The notes beneath the pieces were generated by a model, which ran no database searches, had not been told where the DNA came from, and saw nothing but the letters and a program-made list of their open reading frames with translations. Below are positions 11,040-21,936 of a DNA stretch of 64,000 nt, one piece after another (position 1 is the stretch's first letter; the number at the start of each line of letters is the position of its first letter). Source of the stretch: Diphasiastrum complanatum (lineage: Eukaryota; Streptophyta; Lycopodiopsida; Lycopodiales; Lycopodiaceae); assembly GCA_029204225.1 (NCBI GenBank), contig MU832260.1, positions 16,493 to 80,492 of the forward strand, in the 5' to 3' direction. The position numbers and the translations under genes were made by a program.

Positions 11040-13556
11040 CTTGAAGTAGTGTCGGTCCCTCGGCACTATGGCGCTAGTATGGGCCCCGTGTTTCTCGATG
11101 GTGCCTTATTAGATATGTTGTGACCTCCTCCATATACTCAACATGCTCGAGGCTCTGCTCATTTTTCGGTGGAAAAAAGACCTTATAGATGCCCTCCAAC
11201 CTAAATTGGACTATCCATGTTTGAAATTTGTTTTGGCCTAGCATAGCTGCTCTATAATACACTCTGGCCACTGAGATTTGGTCTTCGAGCTTGTCAGATG
11301 CCATGGCTTTATTTGGATCAAAGAATAGTGATGGCAAAAAATTCTCCCATTTAGTGGGGACCCACAACAAAAATTCCAAATCATGGGCGAATTCAGAAGC
11401 TGCGCGAACTTTGGGATCCGTGCACTTGATATATTGTTTGAAAAACTAGACTAGAGCCCTTTTGGCGTCTACGTTCGTGGCTCAAACGTGCTTTAAATAG
11501 ATCTTTGGCCAGTTGAGCATCCTAATGGTAATCCGGTCCAAAGTTGTCCCGCACTGCACCCATTTATGTCTGCGTGGAATGGGGATGAAGTGGGGATTGA
11601 TCCGCAACTACCTTGGACTAGACATGTACGTCCTGATGGTCAACGAAGTTTTCTCAAAGATGTGTTGTCGCCATGCAGGTTGTGGTGCCAAAGCTGGAAG
11701 GCACACAATCTCGTTTTCTTTTATTTCCTTGGCAGTAAATGTGATCTGCCACCCGCCGCGTGAGGACTCATGGGGATGCTGCTTGAGGAATTCATCTACC
11801 TCTTCCTCCACACTCTTGGGTTTTTGAAATGCTCGGTTGGCCAATATTGAGCGAGAGCCTTGGGAGGTTGATGCTCGTTGCTCCTCCACCGATCTTATTT
11901 GAATCTGCTTTGGCCATAGCCCTTGGTATTTTCCTTGATGTACTCCTTGGTCTGTCGGCCCCGCTGCATCTGATCCTTGATCTTGGCTAATATCTGCCTG
12001 TGCAACTTCAAGTGTGGGTGGTGGTGGACTTACCACGAGGGTCGGTGGCGGTTGTTAGGTCATGCGCTACTACTAGTCCTTGAGAGTTGCCTTGGCTTGT
12101 GAGAGTTCGTGATGGGCCTGAAGGCAATACCCATCAAAGGCTGCTTGGTAGCTTGCTAGTGTCTACCGGAATAGTTGCACCTGCTGGGTCATGAAGTTTG
12201 CCTCAAGCTGGGTGAGCGGTCTGTTTGTGGGCATAGGCTAGGCCGAGCCACTCCGTTTTCTCTATGTGGAGGGCTTGTACCTTCTCTCTGAGGTGTTGAT
12301 TTTCAATGTCGACCACTAATAACTGGGCCTGCAAGCTGTGGTTGGTGCGGTTTGTTGGTCTTTGTGAACTTTTGTAGCCACGTCAGTCACAAACTTGTAG
12401 AGGGCCTTAATATAGTCTTGAAGGCTGGCCTTTGCTTCAAGACCTGGACTTTTTTGGCCCGCTCATGTTGTTGCGCTATCTACAGGTCATGTTGGGGCCG
12501 TGAGAGCTCTGTGCGCAACTTGGTGTTGCTAGTTGCGAGTTTCCCATCGATGCTGATTGGGCCTTGCTGAGATATGGCTCGTGGTGCTGAGTCGTTGTCG
12601 TCATCTTCTATCAAAAATTTTGGAGCTACAAAATCTTCAGGTGCAGTGGGGTTAGCACGTAGAGGTGAGGCGATAAACTCCGTTTGTTGGAATGCATCAT
12701 CGTCCAACGGTTTATCGGATTCTACATTCTGGAGGGATGAATCAAAAGGGGGAGTGGACGGAAGGACAGAGGTGTGAAGAGTAGGAGAGATTGTCTACTC
12801 AAAAGAGGCTACGATGTTGGGCATGATAAACTGCAAGGTGGTGTCGATGATGGAGGGAGAGGTGAGGGGTGACAAGTTGATGATGACAAAAAAGATAAGG
12901 TTCCCAGGAAGCAACTGAGTGAGTCTTGGGATTTATGGAGGTGGGAGGAGTGGAGACAGAAAAGAGTCGAAAGAGGAGGGGAGAATGGATGAGGCAACGA
13001 TGATGGAGGGAGTGGCAAGGACAGCGGTAGAGGAAGGGAAAATTGGTGAAATAGATGTAGTAGGAGGTGGGGAAGGTGTGGAGGAACTGGTAGGAGTGGT
13101 GGTAGTTGCAGTACGACGACAAGTGCTACTAGATGGGGGATCGGTGGTGGAAGAGATGGCACCGCCCATACGCTTGCTAGATGGTGAGTCAGAAGGAAGG
13201 GTAGGGGGTCGACGGTTGTTGGTGGATGGTATGGTTGTGGTAAACACTAGGGAGCGATGGAATCCCCGAACCTTCTGTTCGAGGAGGGTGACAACAAGGG
13301 TGGACAATAGCGGCCTAGTGGCAAATTTTTGGCATGCATTGGGCTTGATGGCCCTCTTCAGCTCAGAAATGATAAAGTCGTGCCAATCATAGGGCACAAC
13401 CTTATTGACTGGGAAGTCCTAGTGGGAATCAAGTTTATGGAGGAGGAGGGAATGGATGCGATCCTTTCGCAAACTTCCAATGGCTAAAAAGTTGTTGAGG
13501 AGGTGTGCAACAACTTGAAGGACTGGATCAGTGATGGCCTCGATCAGAGCAAGCAT
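11040..13556 (-). pseudogene. Decayed protein gene with P/S/T-rich linker and coiled coil, family unknown
   Basis: Minus-strand reading gives a coherent but broken protein. From 13556: an N-terminal helical part (ALIEAITDPVLQVVAHLL, one stop, then PYDWHDFIISELKRAIKP), a long Pro/Ser/Thr-rich linker (about 13200-12930), an acidic stretch (LIEDDDNDSAP, about 12610), a predicted coiled coil with frameshifts (about 12450-12060, e.g. VVDIENQHLREKVQALHIEK), another low-complexity piece (11608-12036) and a C-terminal helical part with aromatic residues (FLLWVPTKWENFLPSLFF ... VYYRAAMLGQNKFQTWIVQF, 11074-11400). At least three frame changes and several stops show it is not expressed as one protein. 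It could be a host gene relic or a gag-like reading frame of an unrecognised element; I cannot assign a function. Confidence 0.5.
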
Positions 13557-14145
13557 GCTGACAGTCTAGAAACATTTGCCCCTTCACATAAATGAGTTAT
13601 AGTTTCAGTTCTCATGCTTGTTTCACCTTCGGTTCTCATGTCTTCGACATTTTCTTGAGTTGTGAAGTTAGCTTCTTGTCTATAATTGTGTTGTGCACCA
13701 TTTCTATTGATTGGAGTGGTCTCACAAAGAGGATAGTACAAATGTATCAAAATCTTGCATTGTATCATCTTCTGCTTCAAAAGAATGATTGCCTTCTTGA
13801 TTTGGAATGTCGATTCGTTGGCTCGTCTATCGTCAACGAAGATACTCCAATGATGCTTGTCGCATTTTTCGAATTGTTTCCCTATGTCGTTTCGAAAATG
13901 CAGCTAGTCCAGGCCCTCCAAAATCCTCTTCGTCTCCATAATACTATAAACGTTGAAAACATCATGCAATATATAATACATGTTAAAACAAAACAAAAAC
14001 AACATGGATGATGATAAGATAGAAGTAATATGGTCAAAACAATACTTCATTACCAAACATCATAAAATAGGTTCATCAACGAGAGTGTAAGTGATAGAAG
14101 TGCATCTTAAAAGACATATCATACAGCAAAAAATACACCATTTAT
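13557..14145. other. No gene recognised
   Basis: An open frame of about 139 codons on the plus strand (13592-14011) has no recognisable motif and lies between two decayed minus-strand genes. I see nothing else. Confidence 0.5.
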
Positions 14146-16368
14146 TTACAAAATAGAGTTTATTACATTTTGTATAATAGATGACAATGGACGATTATAG
14201 TCATAGCTAATAAATAATTCATCTCCAGCTTGCAATGATTTACAAGCACAAACCATCACATAAGTACCTTTAACGAATCTAGTAAAACAATCTTCCATGC
14301 CATTGTTACACTCTTCAAAAATACAATTTGTTAAACTAGGAAAACCATAAGAACTATTAATATATGTTTGCTATATTTCCGAATTCGCATGGCATTCCAT
14401 CAATGTATGTATACTTTCCACGTCCCACCAACCCGCCCTGCTCTTTCTCTCTTATGGAGCATGCATTTGAATGTAAACCATATATTTGCATCCTCCAATA
14501 ATGTCTGCATAAAGCATGCCAATCACCCCAATTGTACTCCGGGCCTCCATACACCATGAGTTTGACATGATTACCTGGAGGCACATCCACATGAGTGTAG
14601 ATATAATACAAGCTTAGGCCGGCTTCTGAAAAGCGTATGCTAGGCAAGAGCTGATAGGTTTGATTCCAGTATTGAAATGTATCACCTACAGTAGGGAAAG
14701 CAACGGACTCTTGCTAACATCCATACAGTACACGATTGAAAGATTTTTGGATGGTGAGGTGTGGTGGGACAATACCCATGGTGTCGGGTATTTGGTCCAA
14801 AATAGTGGCACTCACAACACGAATACACAAAGTTTTAATCTTTTTATTTAGTGCCCTGATTTGTCTCCGATGACGTTTTCTATCCACAAGAAGGTGGTCC
14901 ATAGTATTAATAGAAGAAGATTTGGAGGGGCTCTCAATGGGTGACTACATCACATTTTCAAATAACCCCAAAGGAGAATCTTCAACAACATCAACATCAT
15001 TTACTGTGGCCGGACCTATCCTCATCCAATGCTGATGATGATCCAAAATCTAGACAAAGTCCCATTCTTTTTAGCCATCCACTAGGTGATTTTGAAGGTG
15101 TGGATGGATAGGTCAACAGTTCTTGCATGCCACTTGGTAATATAGGCCAATTGACATGAATCACCTATGGTTGTAGTTTGTTGGATGTAACATCAAGCAC
15201 AATATTTTGATCAAAATCATGTGCACTTACCTACAAGTACAAACAACAAACAACAATCTTTTTTCAATAAGATAAATTACTATAAAACTTGCTAAACAAG
15301 AATGAATATTTCAAGATAACAATTTTTGTGAATGTTTGTAACAAACTAGTGGATTGAGCAAACTACGTACCATGGCATGATCTTCAATCCCTTGAGCATT
15401 TATTGGGTTTGAAGGACCCGCAAGCACTTGATTAGGTTTTGGTGGAGGCCTCCTCCACATGTGATCTTTGACTATGTGTCTTTTGTGATATTTAAATCCT
15501 TTGTAATCGACACAATTACAACGGATCTTTTCACCCCATGAATCCGGCTACATAAATCAAAAGAAAAAATGTCATTAGTGTCATATATTTGAGCACTCAA
15601 AAATGGCTTGCAATTAGAAATGAGCAAGTATCTTGAAATTCAAAAGATTTTGTGTTATGGAAATATAAAAAAATTAGAACTGCTTATAATGCAAACAATT
15701 AAAAGATACAAACAATCATGATGAACAATATTTTATCGTACTTGTCCAAAAAGATGTGGATATCGTCTTTGTGTCTCGTAAGGAACAACTGGAAACCTAT
15801 TAGGTGGTCTGGATATATCACTACCTCAAGTGCTAGACAAAACTCCACCTGCATGTATTCTTTTAAATACTAACATCATTGCTCTATATCTATTTTGACT
15901 AGTGACATAAATTTACATTGCAAGAGAATTGCAAGAGGGCCACAAACACATTATATAGAGATACTAGATATACTAACTAGAACTACATTATATGAAGGAA
16001 CAAGCGTCGAATGATCATGAGTACTAGGTTGTGGCATTGTTGATGAGGTAGTGGTTGGCTCACAAGAAGTAGCAACATTTGACGTTCTCCCAGTGCTTTG
16101 TGATCCACGTCCACGTCCACGGATAGGGGCATTTCTGAAATCTCTCCGAAGAAGATACTGTATAAAAACCATTCATAAAAATTAGGAATATCAACATCAA
16201 TTTTTCTCTTTAAAACATTGAGGATAGATATCAAAAATGAAAAAATGGTCTACTAGAAACTAAAAATAAAGTGAATTTAATTACCCACTAACCTTTCTTG
16301 CGATCTAGGGGAGGTGCCTCTGGTGGCTGATGTGGTCGATCATCTGACGAAACCATTTCTACATCCAT
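14146..16368 (-). pseudogene. Decayed multi-exon SET-domain gene
   Basis: A five-exon model can be read on the minus strand. Exon 1 (16293-16368) starts MDVEMVSSDDRPHQPPEAPP and ends at a GTTAGT donor. Exon 2 (about 15987-16157) has an RGRGRG run and an S/T-rich linker. Exon 3 (15742-15848) includes NRFPVVPYETQRRYPHLFGQ and one TGA. Exon 4 (15371-15547) has a cysteine/histidine segment (IRCNCVDYKGFKYHKRH), with donor GTACGT. Exon 5 (from 15230) has a basic coiled coil (about 14830-14900), then a SET domain: RFSEAGLSLYY, VKLMVYGG, YIDGMPCEFGNIA, a 2-nt frameshift, YINSS, and finally LQAGDELFISYDYN before the stop at 14146-14148. SET domains are protein lysine methyltransferases; GNIA.YIN and ELFISYDY are its cofactor/active-site signatures. 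In-frame stops, the frameshift and phase mismatches mean this copy is probably dead. The Cys/His segment recalls the transposase-associated zinc finger of CACTA elements (inference). Confidence 0.65.
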
Positions 16369-16831
16369 AGCAAAAATACATTATTAACCATAAAAACCAT
16401 GACCACTAACAAACAATGTCAAGCAACAACCACAAAATTTATAAGTTGCAAGAAGTAAATTTAACAAAAACATGTTTGTATAAGTAGAAAATTCATAGCA
16501 TAGTTGATTTTGGTAGTGAAAGACAAAGTATTTCGACGAAAAATATGCACTCCCAAAATGTAGACATAAATTCTCAAGCAATGGTATCAAGGGATTATAT
16601 ATTTTTCAACAACAAGGACTTTAAGAACAAAATGCTAAAGATAAAACAAAGCTAAAACATGGATCACTAGAAGCACAAGCGCGTTGCACACCCTTTGAGG
16701 ACTCGCTACATAGTGTACATAAAACATCATCTACCCTATAATCTAAGTAGCAAGCTAGCATTGAGCAAATGAGTGTCGACCTCATCAGGAGTACGGTCTT
16801 CTATACAGTTGATGGGCTCAAGCATATATAG
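16369..16831. other. No gene recognised
   Basis: AT-rich sequence upstream of the SET-gene start. It could hold the 5' flank of that gene, but no clear promoter element was seen. Confidence 0.45.
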
Positions 16832-17055
16832 TTATTAGTTTTTTCCTTGATAACAATTAGTTGGGCTGAGCCAGCTGTCATGTTTAGCTAATTGTCATCC
16901 TCATCAAAGACCCTTAGACAATACATGCCCTCCACCATGCCCTCTCCAATATGAACGTCTCTGAAGCATGCTTAACCATTTTCAACCATTAATAGTACTC
17001 AATAGCACACATGATCCAATGTCTTGCTGCTTGTAGTTCGACCATAAATCCGTTG
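16832..17055. repeat. Duplicated unit, copy 1
   Basis: Shares about 220 bp in direct orientation with 17564-17790, including TTGGGCTGAGCCA, ACAATACATGCCCTCCACCAT and AGTACTCAATAGCACACATG. Copies differ at scattered positions (roughly 10 percent by eye). In the minus-strand frame copy 1 continues into a longer open frame (16989-17246). Confidence 0.8.
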
Positions 17056-17246
17056 ATGATTGGTAAGGATAATATAAGTTCGGCACAAAGCTTCGCACCA
17101 TTGACTTCAATGCATGGATTACCATGAAAATCAACAACTTTCACTTTCAGCATGTGTATCGCATGCCCATCTTGTTCCTCAAAAAAGTCTATTTTTGTAG
17201 GTGACCCGTGTTTGACAATCAATGTTAAGAAGATTGAAGAGATCAT
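16989..17246 (-). CDS. Open fragment of unknown protein
   Basis: An 85-codon minus-strand frame (GHAIHMLKVKVVDFHG, AKLCAELILSLPIING, AARHWIMCAIEYY) ends at a stop inside the duplicated unit. Beyond the stop similar coding potential continues (e.g. DVHIGEGMVEGMYCLRVFGE in copy 2), so this is likely a broken larger gene. I do not recognise the family; given the CACTA-like terminus 1.7 kb away it may belong to that element. Confidence 0.35.
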   Translation of the reverse strand: MISSIFLTLIVKHGSPTKIDFFEEQDGHAIHMLKVKVVDFHGNPCIEVNGAKLCAELILSLPIINGFMVELQAARHWIMCAIEYY

Positions 17247-17399
17247 TGGAGAAATGACTCATGTTAAGAATGCATTGACTAATGTTTAGCAACCTCTATG
17301 CAACATCGAAACTATCATTCATAATCATTCATGGTTCTGTATATGGTGCAATATTCAAAATGCTCCCCAAGATATGAAACCACGATTGAACTTACATTT

Positions 17400-18111
17400 T
17401 ATCCCACATCATCAAGACACGAAGACGATCATCATCATCGTGCTTATCCAAACAGACAGATCCAGGTTTTTGAAGTTCAGATACAAAATTTCAAAATAAA
17501 GTTGGAGAATTGGAAGCTGAAGTACTGAATTACAAGAAGGCACATGACATGGTGGAGGGCATGCATTAGTTTTTCCCCTGATAATGATCAGTTGGGCTGA
17601 GCCAACTGTCATGTTTAGTTAATTGCCATCCTCACCAAAGACCCTTAAACAATACATGCCCTCCACCATTCCCTCTCCAATATGAACGTCCATGAAGCCT
17701 TGCTTCACCATTTTCAACCGTTAATAGTACTCAATAGCACACATGATCCAATGTCTTGCTGCTTGCTGTTTGTCGACCATAAATAAACTCTACTACAATC
17801 CTAATTTCGAGAACATGCGTAGGGAATTGGAAGTAAAGGCATCTTTCCAATAGATCAGGTAAACCCTAATTTTTGACTTCTAGTCGAAACTAATCTTTAG
17901 TTAAAATAGGATTGCATTGCATTCAACTTTCACAAAGTACTTTTGATTGCGTGTGCATATTGATGAAGCACAAGAGGAGCATATTGATCAAGAACTTGCG
18001 CACGAAGAGGGGACGGCAGTGGGAATTGGCAACAGTGGCGGGGGTACCGGTGATGACGACGAGCAAGAAGGCAATCGAAGAGGCGATGCCTTCTTCTCAG
18101 ATGAAAACTGA
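17400..18111 (+). pseudogene. Coiled coil plus acidic C-terminus, possibly of a CACTA-type transposase gene
   Basis: On the plus strand a coiled-coil segment is readable (VGELEAEVLNYKKAHDMVEG, about 17490-17560, one frameshift). Further on, 17950-18111 encodes a strongly acidic tail (HIDEAQEEHIDQELAHEEG ... GDDDEQEGNRRGD) ending FFSDEN and TGA. It lies about 850 bp inside a CACTA-like terminus in the orientation expected for such an element. Plant En/Spm-type proteins commonly have C-terminal coiled coils, so the assignment is plausible but inferred from position; no catalytic domain is visible. Confidence 0.35.
17564..17790. repeat. Duplicated unit, copy 2
   Basis: Second copy of the unit at 16832-17055, in the same orientation about 730 bp away. 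The plus-strand sequence just before it (GGTGGAGGGCATG) is the reverse complement of a piece inside the unit, so an inverted scrap is also present. Confidence 0.8.
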
Positions 18112-18259
18112 AGCTGCGCACCTGTAAAAATGTTAATATTTTTTTGTAAATATAATAGATATACATACACATTATGTTTTAGAATACGAAGCACAAAAAG
18201 TGCAAGCAATTTTGATAATGCCAGTGCTGACCTCTCAAAAAAAAATAGCACAAGAATCC

Positions 18260-18963
18260 TCTAAAAAACGAGAGAGATCACGTATTATGTACTCTCCAAC
18301 AAAAAAAAATGGGGCCTCGCGAGTGCAAATGAGCACCTGCGGGCCCCAAAAAAAAAATTTAATCCAAAATAAACGTTGTTGGATGACGTTACTTAAAACC
18401 CTTAAAAAGAGGCAGCGATGTTTGTGCGACGCTAAAGTAAGCGTCGCACAAACATCGCTGAAGTTTTTTCTGTTAAACCCAATGAACGTCGTTGAGCGAC
18501 GCACAAGTGTCTCCCGGCGACACTATGTACTCTACATAGAAAACACACCTGAGAGTGTTTGCGACGTTTGTAATCGTCGCTGCACTTTTTTTCAAATTTT
18601 GTTATCGAATATGATTCGACGTTATAGCGATGCTTAAGTGTCGCTTAATTGTCGCCGAGCGACACTCATTCATAATTTCAATTGGCCGTCGCACGACGAC
18701 GATTCGCAACAATAATCGCCTGGTGATGTATTTATAGATGTGTAGTGACGGACTTTGTGTCACCGAAAGACGTTCAATCGTCACAAAAATGGCGCTAGTT
18801 TTGTCATTTTTGTCGTTGATATGTCACTAGGCGACATACTAGTAGTGACGCTTAAAAAAGAAGATAGCGACATTTATAGGGACATTTGTGCAAGTCATAT
18901 TTGTCGTTAATATTTGCATAAACGTCGCTGTAAATGTCGTTATGTGTCATTGGTGTGGTAGTG
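18260..18963 (-). mobile_element. CACTA (En/Spm)-like transposon terminus
   Basis: The right edge reads GGTGTGGTAGTG, which on the minus strand is CACTACCACACC, a CACTA-type inverted terminus. Over the next 550 bp inward there is a dense array of GTCGC / GCGAC words in both orientations, typical of the subterminal transposase-binding repeats of plant CACTA elements, including the 21-bp hairpin at 18413-18460. No matching CACTACCACACC left end was found in the window, so only one terminus is supported. Confidence 0.65.
18413..18460. repeat. Perfect 21-bp inverted repeat (hairpin)
   Basis: Left arm 18413-18433 and right arm 18440-18460 are exact reverse complements, separated by a 6-nt loop (AAAGTA). 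The arms contain GCGACG and CAAACATCGCTG and lie in the GTCGC-rich subterminal zone of the CACTA-like end. Confidence 0.95.
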
Positions 18964-19416
18964 CTGCATCCAACTGAGATGTATTCGAACACCTCACCCC
19001 CGAGCCACGACAAGTGAATACAAGAGGAGAGGAGTGAAAAATGGCAACCTAGAGCCAAAGGGTTAGAATGGAAGAGGTCGTGTCCCTATCCGTATACATA
19101 GGCATAGGAAGCTTGTGCATGCACCCTTGCAACCGCCCATGCAATCCATCTAAACACAAGCCACATATTCCATGCTATCCTAATGCATACAGCCGTCACA
19201 AGCCATGCATGCTCCACATGTCTAAATAGAAGTGTCTAGGTCCTCTTAAGGTTATTAATTACAAATTGACCTTGACATGGAATTAAATCGAGATAGAACT
19301 AAGAAACTCGAATATCGGAGGGCCGATTAACCATATTAGCCGACTATTCCAAATCCTTTAATGAATATGGTAGTAACAAATAGGGACAAGATATTGACAA
19401 TTTGCTAAAAGCTAAT
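18964..19416. other. No gene recognised
   Basis: Both strands read; no coding or RNA signal. The left edge is the outer flank of the CACTA-like end. Confidence 0.5.
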
Positions 19417-19644
19417 ATGTCACTCTTTAACTAAGTTTAAGCATTACATAATTTTTTTAAGCATTAAATAATTAAAAAAAAATTCAGCCTTTATTAATGG
19501 TATGATGTATCTATCCCAGGGGAGTTTCAATACTTAATGGTCTCTCACATGTCACTCTTAAGTAAGTTTAAGCATTAAATAATTTTTAAAAAGAAATTCA
19601 GCTTGTTATTAATGGTATCTATCCCAGGCGAGTTTCAATAATTA
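19417..19644. repeat. Tandem duplication, two copies of about 100-120 bp
   Basis: Copy 1 (19417-19537) and copy 2 (19549-19644) share ATGTCACTCTT, TAAGTTTAAGCATTA, AAATTCAGC, TTATTAATGGTAT and CTATCCCAGG.GAGTTTCAATA in the same order. Copy 1 has an extra internal TTTTTTTAAGCATTA. Confidence 0.85.
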
Positions 19645-20078
19645 ACAATTGTATTGTAAAAGTTGTTGATATCTATGTTTTTTTCTTAAGAGAAGTTACA
19701 ACTATTGTCAATAATTGGCCTTTAACGAGGATATCTATTTAGTATTTCTGATCACGGATATGGGTGACTTGACGCTCGCAGGAATTTGTGCGTTTGAACT
19801 TTGTTCCATTGAGAAGAAGCGACGTGCGAAATGCTGAGTACAACCAAATCAGCAAATCCTCTCGTCTTTATTGCGATCGATGGCTGTAGCCTGTAACGAT
19901 ACATCAGGCTATCCTGCTGGCTTGTGACGATCTGGAGAGTGGACAGGTGCAGTGGTGCACGCAGGCCCGTCGCAGGTCTCCATGCCCAAACCAAGCTTCG
20001 TTGTTGGTACTGCAGTTGGAGAATGCTGTTGTACTTCCATCTCCAAAAAGTAGCGTTCGTAGTGTTTTGACGTGTTGT

Positions 20079-20478
20079 GGAAAAAGATAAATACAGCAGG
20101 GGAGCTGGGCTGAGCTGGCTTTGTACTAAAAGGAAGCTACGTTGTCTTGCTTTACTTTAGCTATTATCATGAGTCAGTGATTTATTCCGTGAGAGGCTAG
20201 ATTCTAGAAGCTACTTTGCGTTGCTTTACTTCAAAGTTCAGCTCCCATCCATCTTTAGCCACACAGTACGAATGCAAATTGCTTTGGCTGGTGAGCTGAT
20301 TTGACTGATATGGAGGTGAGCTATGCTTTACTTTATCGTAAGTCGTTATTGTAAGAATGCGGATTGAGATAAGATCAGGCCCACAGAAGCAGCTTCAAGT
20401 TTGCTGTGAAAGGATGTCAATCTCCAGCACTGTGGAGCTGTAGACGGTAAAGCTGTTTCTTCTGTGGAGACTGAGGCG
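20079..20478 (+). promoter_or_regulatory. Upstream region of the peroxidase gene with reiterated GCTTTACTT
   Basis: GCTTTACTT occurs at 20149-20157, 20223-20231 and 20325-20333. The first two lie in a longer imperfect repeat (GAAGCTAC.TTG...TTGCTTTACTT, 20131-20160 and 20206-20236). No convincing TATA box close to the start was seen; GATAAATAC at 20086-20094 is some 390 bp upstream of the ATG. A regulatory role is inferred from position only. Confidence 0.4.
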
Positions 20479-21936
20479 ATGACGCTGCAAATGGTAGACA
20501 CGAGCTTGGTACTTGTATTTGGGGTGAGTGTGCTCTTGTTCGCAGCAGGTTTTGGTGGAGCACAGATGCTGAGTGCAAGTTTCTATGACTCAAGCTGTCC
20601 AATGATGAAGTCCATCGTGGCAGCAACAGTTGCACAGCACTTGCTGCAGGATATCACATCTGCAGCACCACTCTTGAGAATATTTTTCCACGATTGTTTT
20701 GTTTCAGTAAGTACGTGATAGATATTGTATTATGAACACATTAAAAGGGATTGTCTTGTAGCACTGCTGTGCATTTCCCTCTTTGCATTACTCTTCTAGA
20801 TCTTTGGACCAATTTCTAATAGTAATTAAGAATTTGTTCTATCTGTTATTTTCTTATTATACTGCAACTTCTCTATGTTTGAGAAGCAGCTGAGTGATTG
20901 CAAACATTGTGGACGTTCAGGGATGCGATGCGTCAGTCTTGTTGGATTCAACCAACGGCAATTCTGCAGAGAAAGATGCGCAACCCAATCAGACATTGAG
21001 CCAGTTTAATATAATTGATGAGATTAAAAATCAGCTAGAAAAACTGTGTCCTGGCGTGGTCTCCTGCGCTGATATTATTGCTCTGGCTTCAAGGGAAGCT
21101 GTGGCACAGGTACACCACACATATCAATACTTCACCGTCAGCGACAGTCTATGCCTTGAAGGAAAAACGAACAATTCTTTAAATGATGGTCCGCCAGCAG
21201 AAGCAAGCATCTCATCACGTATAGAGAACTTTACTAGAGTGGCTGATTTTGGGTTTGTGTGCAACTTTTCTTGTACAGAGTGGAGGGCCTAGATGGATGG
21301 CTGAAATGGGTCGTAGAGATGGGAGAAAATCATCTGCATTGGATGCTTCTTTGCACTTGCCATCTACTCGCTCAAGTGCTCAACCTCTTATTGATAGCTT
21401 TGCAGCGCTTGGCCTCAACACACGAGATTTAGTCACCTTATCAGGTACTTGCAGTACATCTACTTTCTTTTCTCGTTTTCAACATTATGAGAACGGATGC
21501 TGAATACTGAGTCTTCAAAATAGGTGCACACACATTTGGAAGGGCGCATTGTTTTGCAGTTGCAAGGCGTTTCATTGGTTTCAACAGCAGCAACGGTATC
21601 GACCCAACTCTGGATACAGTATACGCGCAGAGGCTGAGACGTCTTTGCCCTCTGCCGATTGATCCAAGAGCAAGAGTTGCACTTGATCCTGTAACCCCCA
21701 ACCAGTTTGATACTGAATATTTCCAAGACTTGCTGGTCAACCAGGGGATTTTTTCCTCGGATTCAGCTCTGGTTTTAGATAGCCGCACAAAAAATTTCGT
21801 GAATGAATATGCAACAAACACCTCGTCTTTTTTTGTCCAGTTTCCTTTAGCTATGACGAAGCTGGGAAGAATCGGAGTCTTAACAGGCCAAAGTGGGGAG
21901 ATTCGAAAAACATGCCATGCTGTGAATAGTTTCTGA
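20479..21936 (+). CDS. Class III (secretory) peroxidase, four exons, intact
   Basis: Exons 20479-20706, 20921-21109, 21279-21444 and 21524-21936 join to 331 codons, a normal family length; all three introns are GT..AG and sit at the classical sites (after FFHDCFV, before SGGP, within LSG/AHT). These heme enzymes oxidise phenolics with H2O2, usually in the cell wall or vacuole. Residues 1 to about 33 form a signal peptide ([19 protein letters not shown]). Visible are distal Arg/His in [41 protein letters not shown], proximal His in LSGAHTFGR, and eight cysteines (SSCP, HDC, GCD, KLC, SCAD, AHC, RLC, KTC) for four disulfides. The usual Gln/Asn before GCDAS is Ser. ATG 20479 is the first in frame; ATG 20491 also leaves a signal peptide. 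No stop or frameshift; the only clearly intact host gene here. Confidence 0.95.

Noticed and set aside
12919-13397. Overlapping long open frames on both strands (Gly/Glu-rich plus strand, Pro/Ser-rich minus strand)
   Set aside because: Same low-complexity DNA read in several frames. Only the minus-strand frame connects to further coding traces, so the plus-strand frame was not called.
13592-14011. 139-codon plus-strand open frame
   Set aside because: No motif, biased towards Cys/Phe/Ser as expected of AT-rich non-coding sequence, and no supporting splice or promoter signal.
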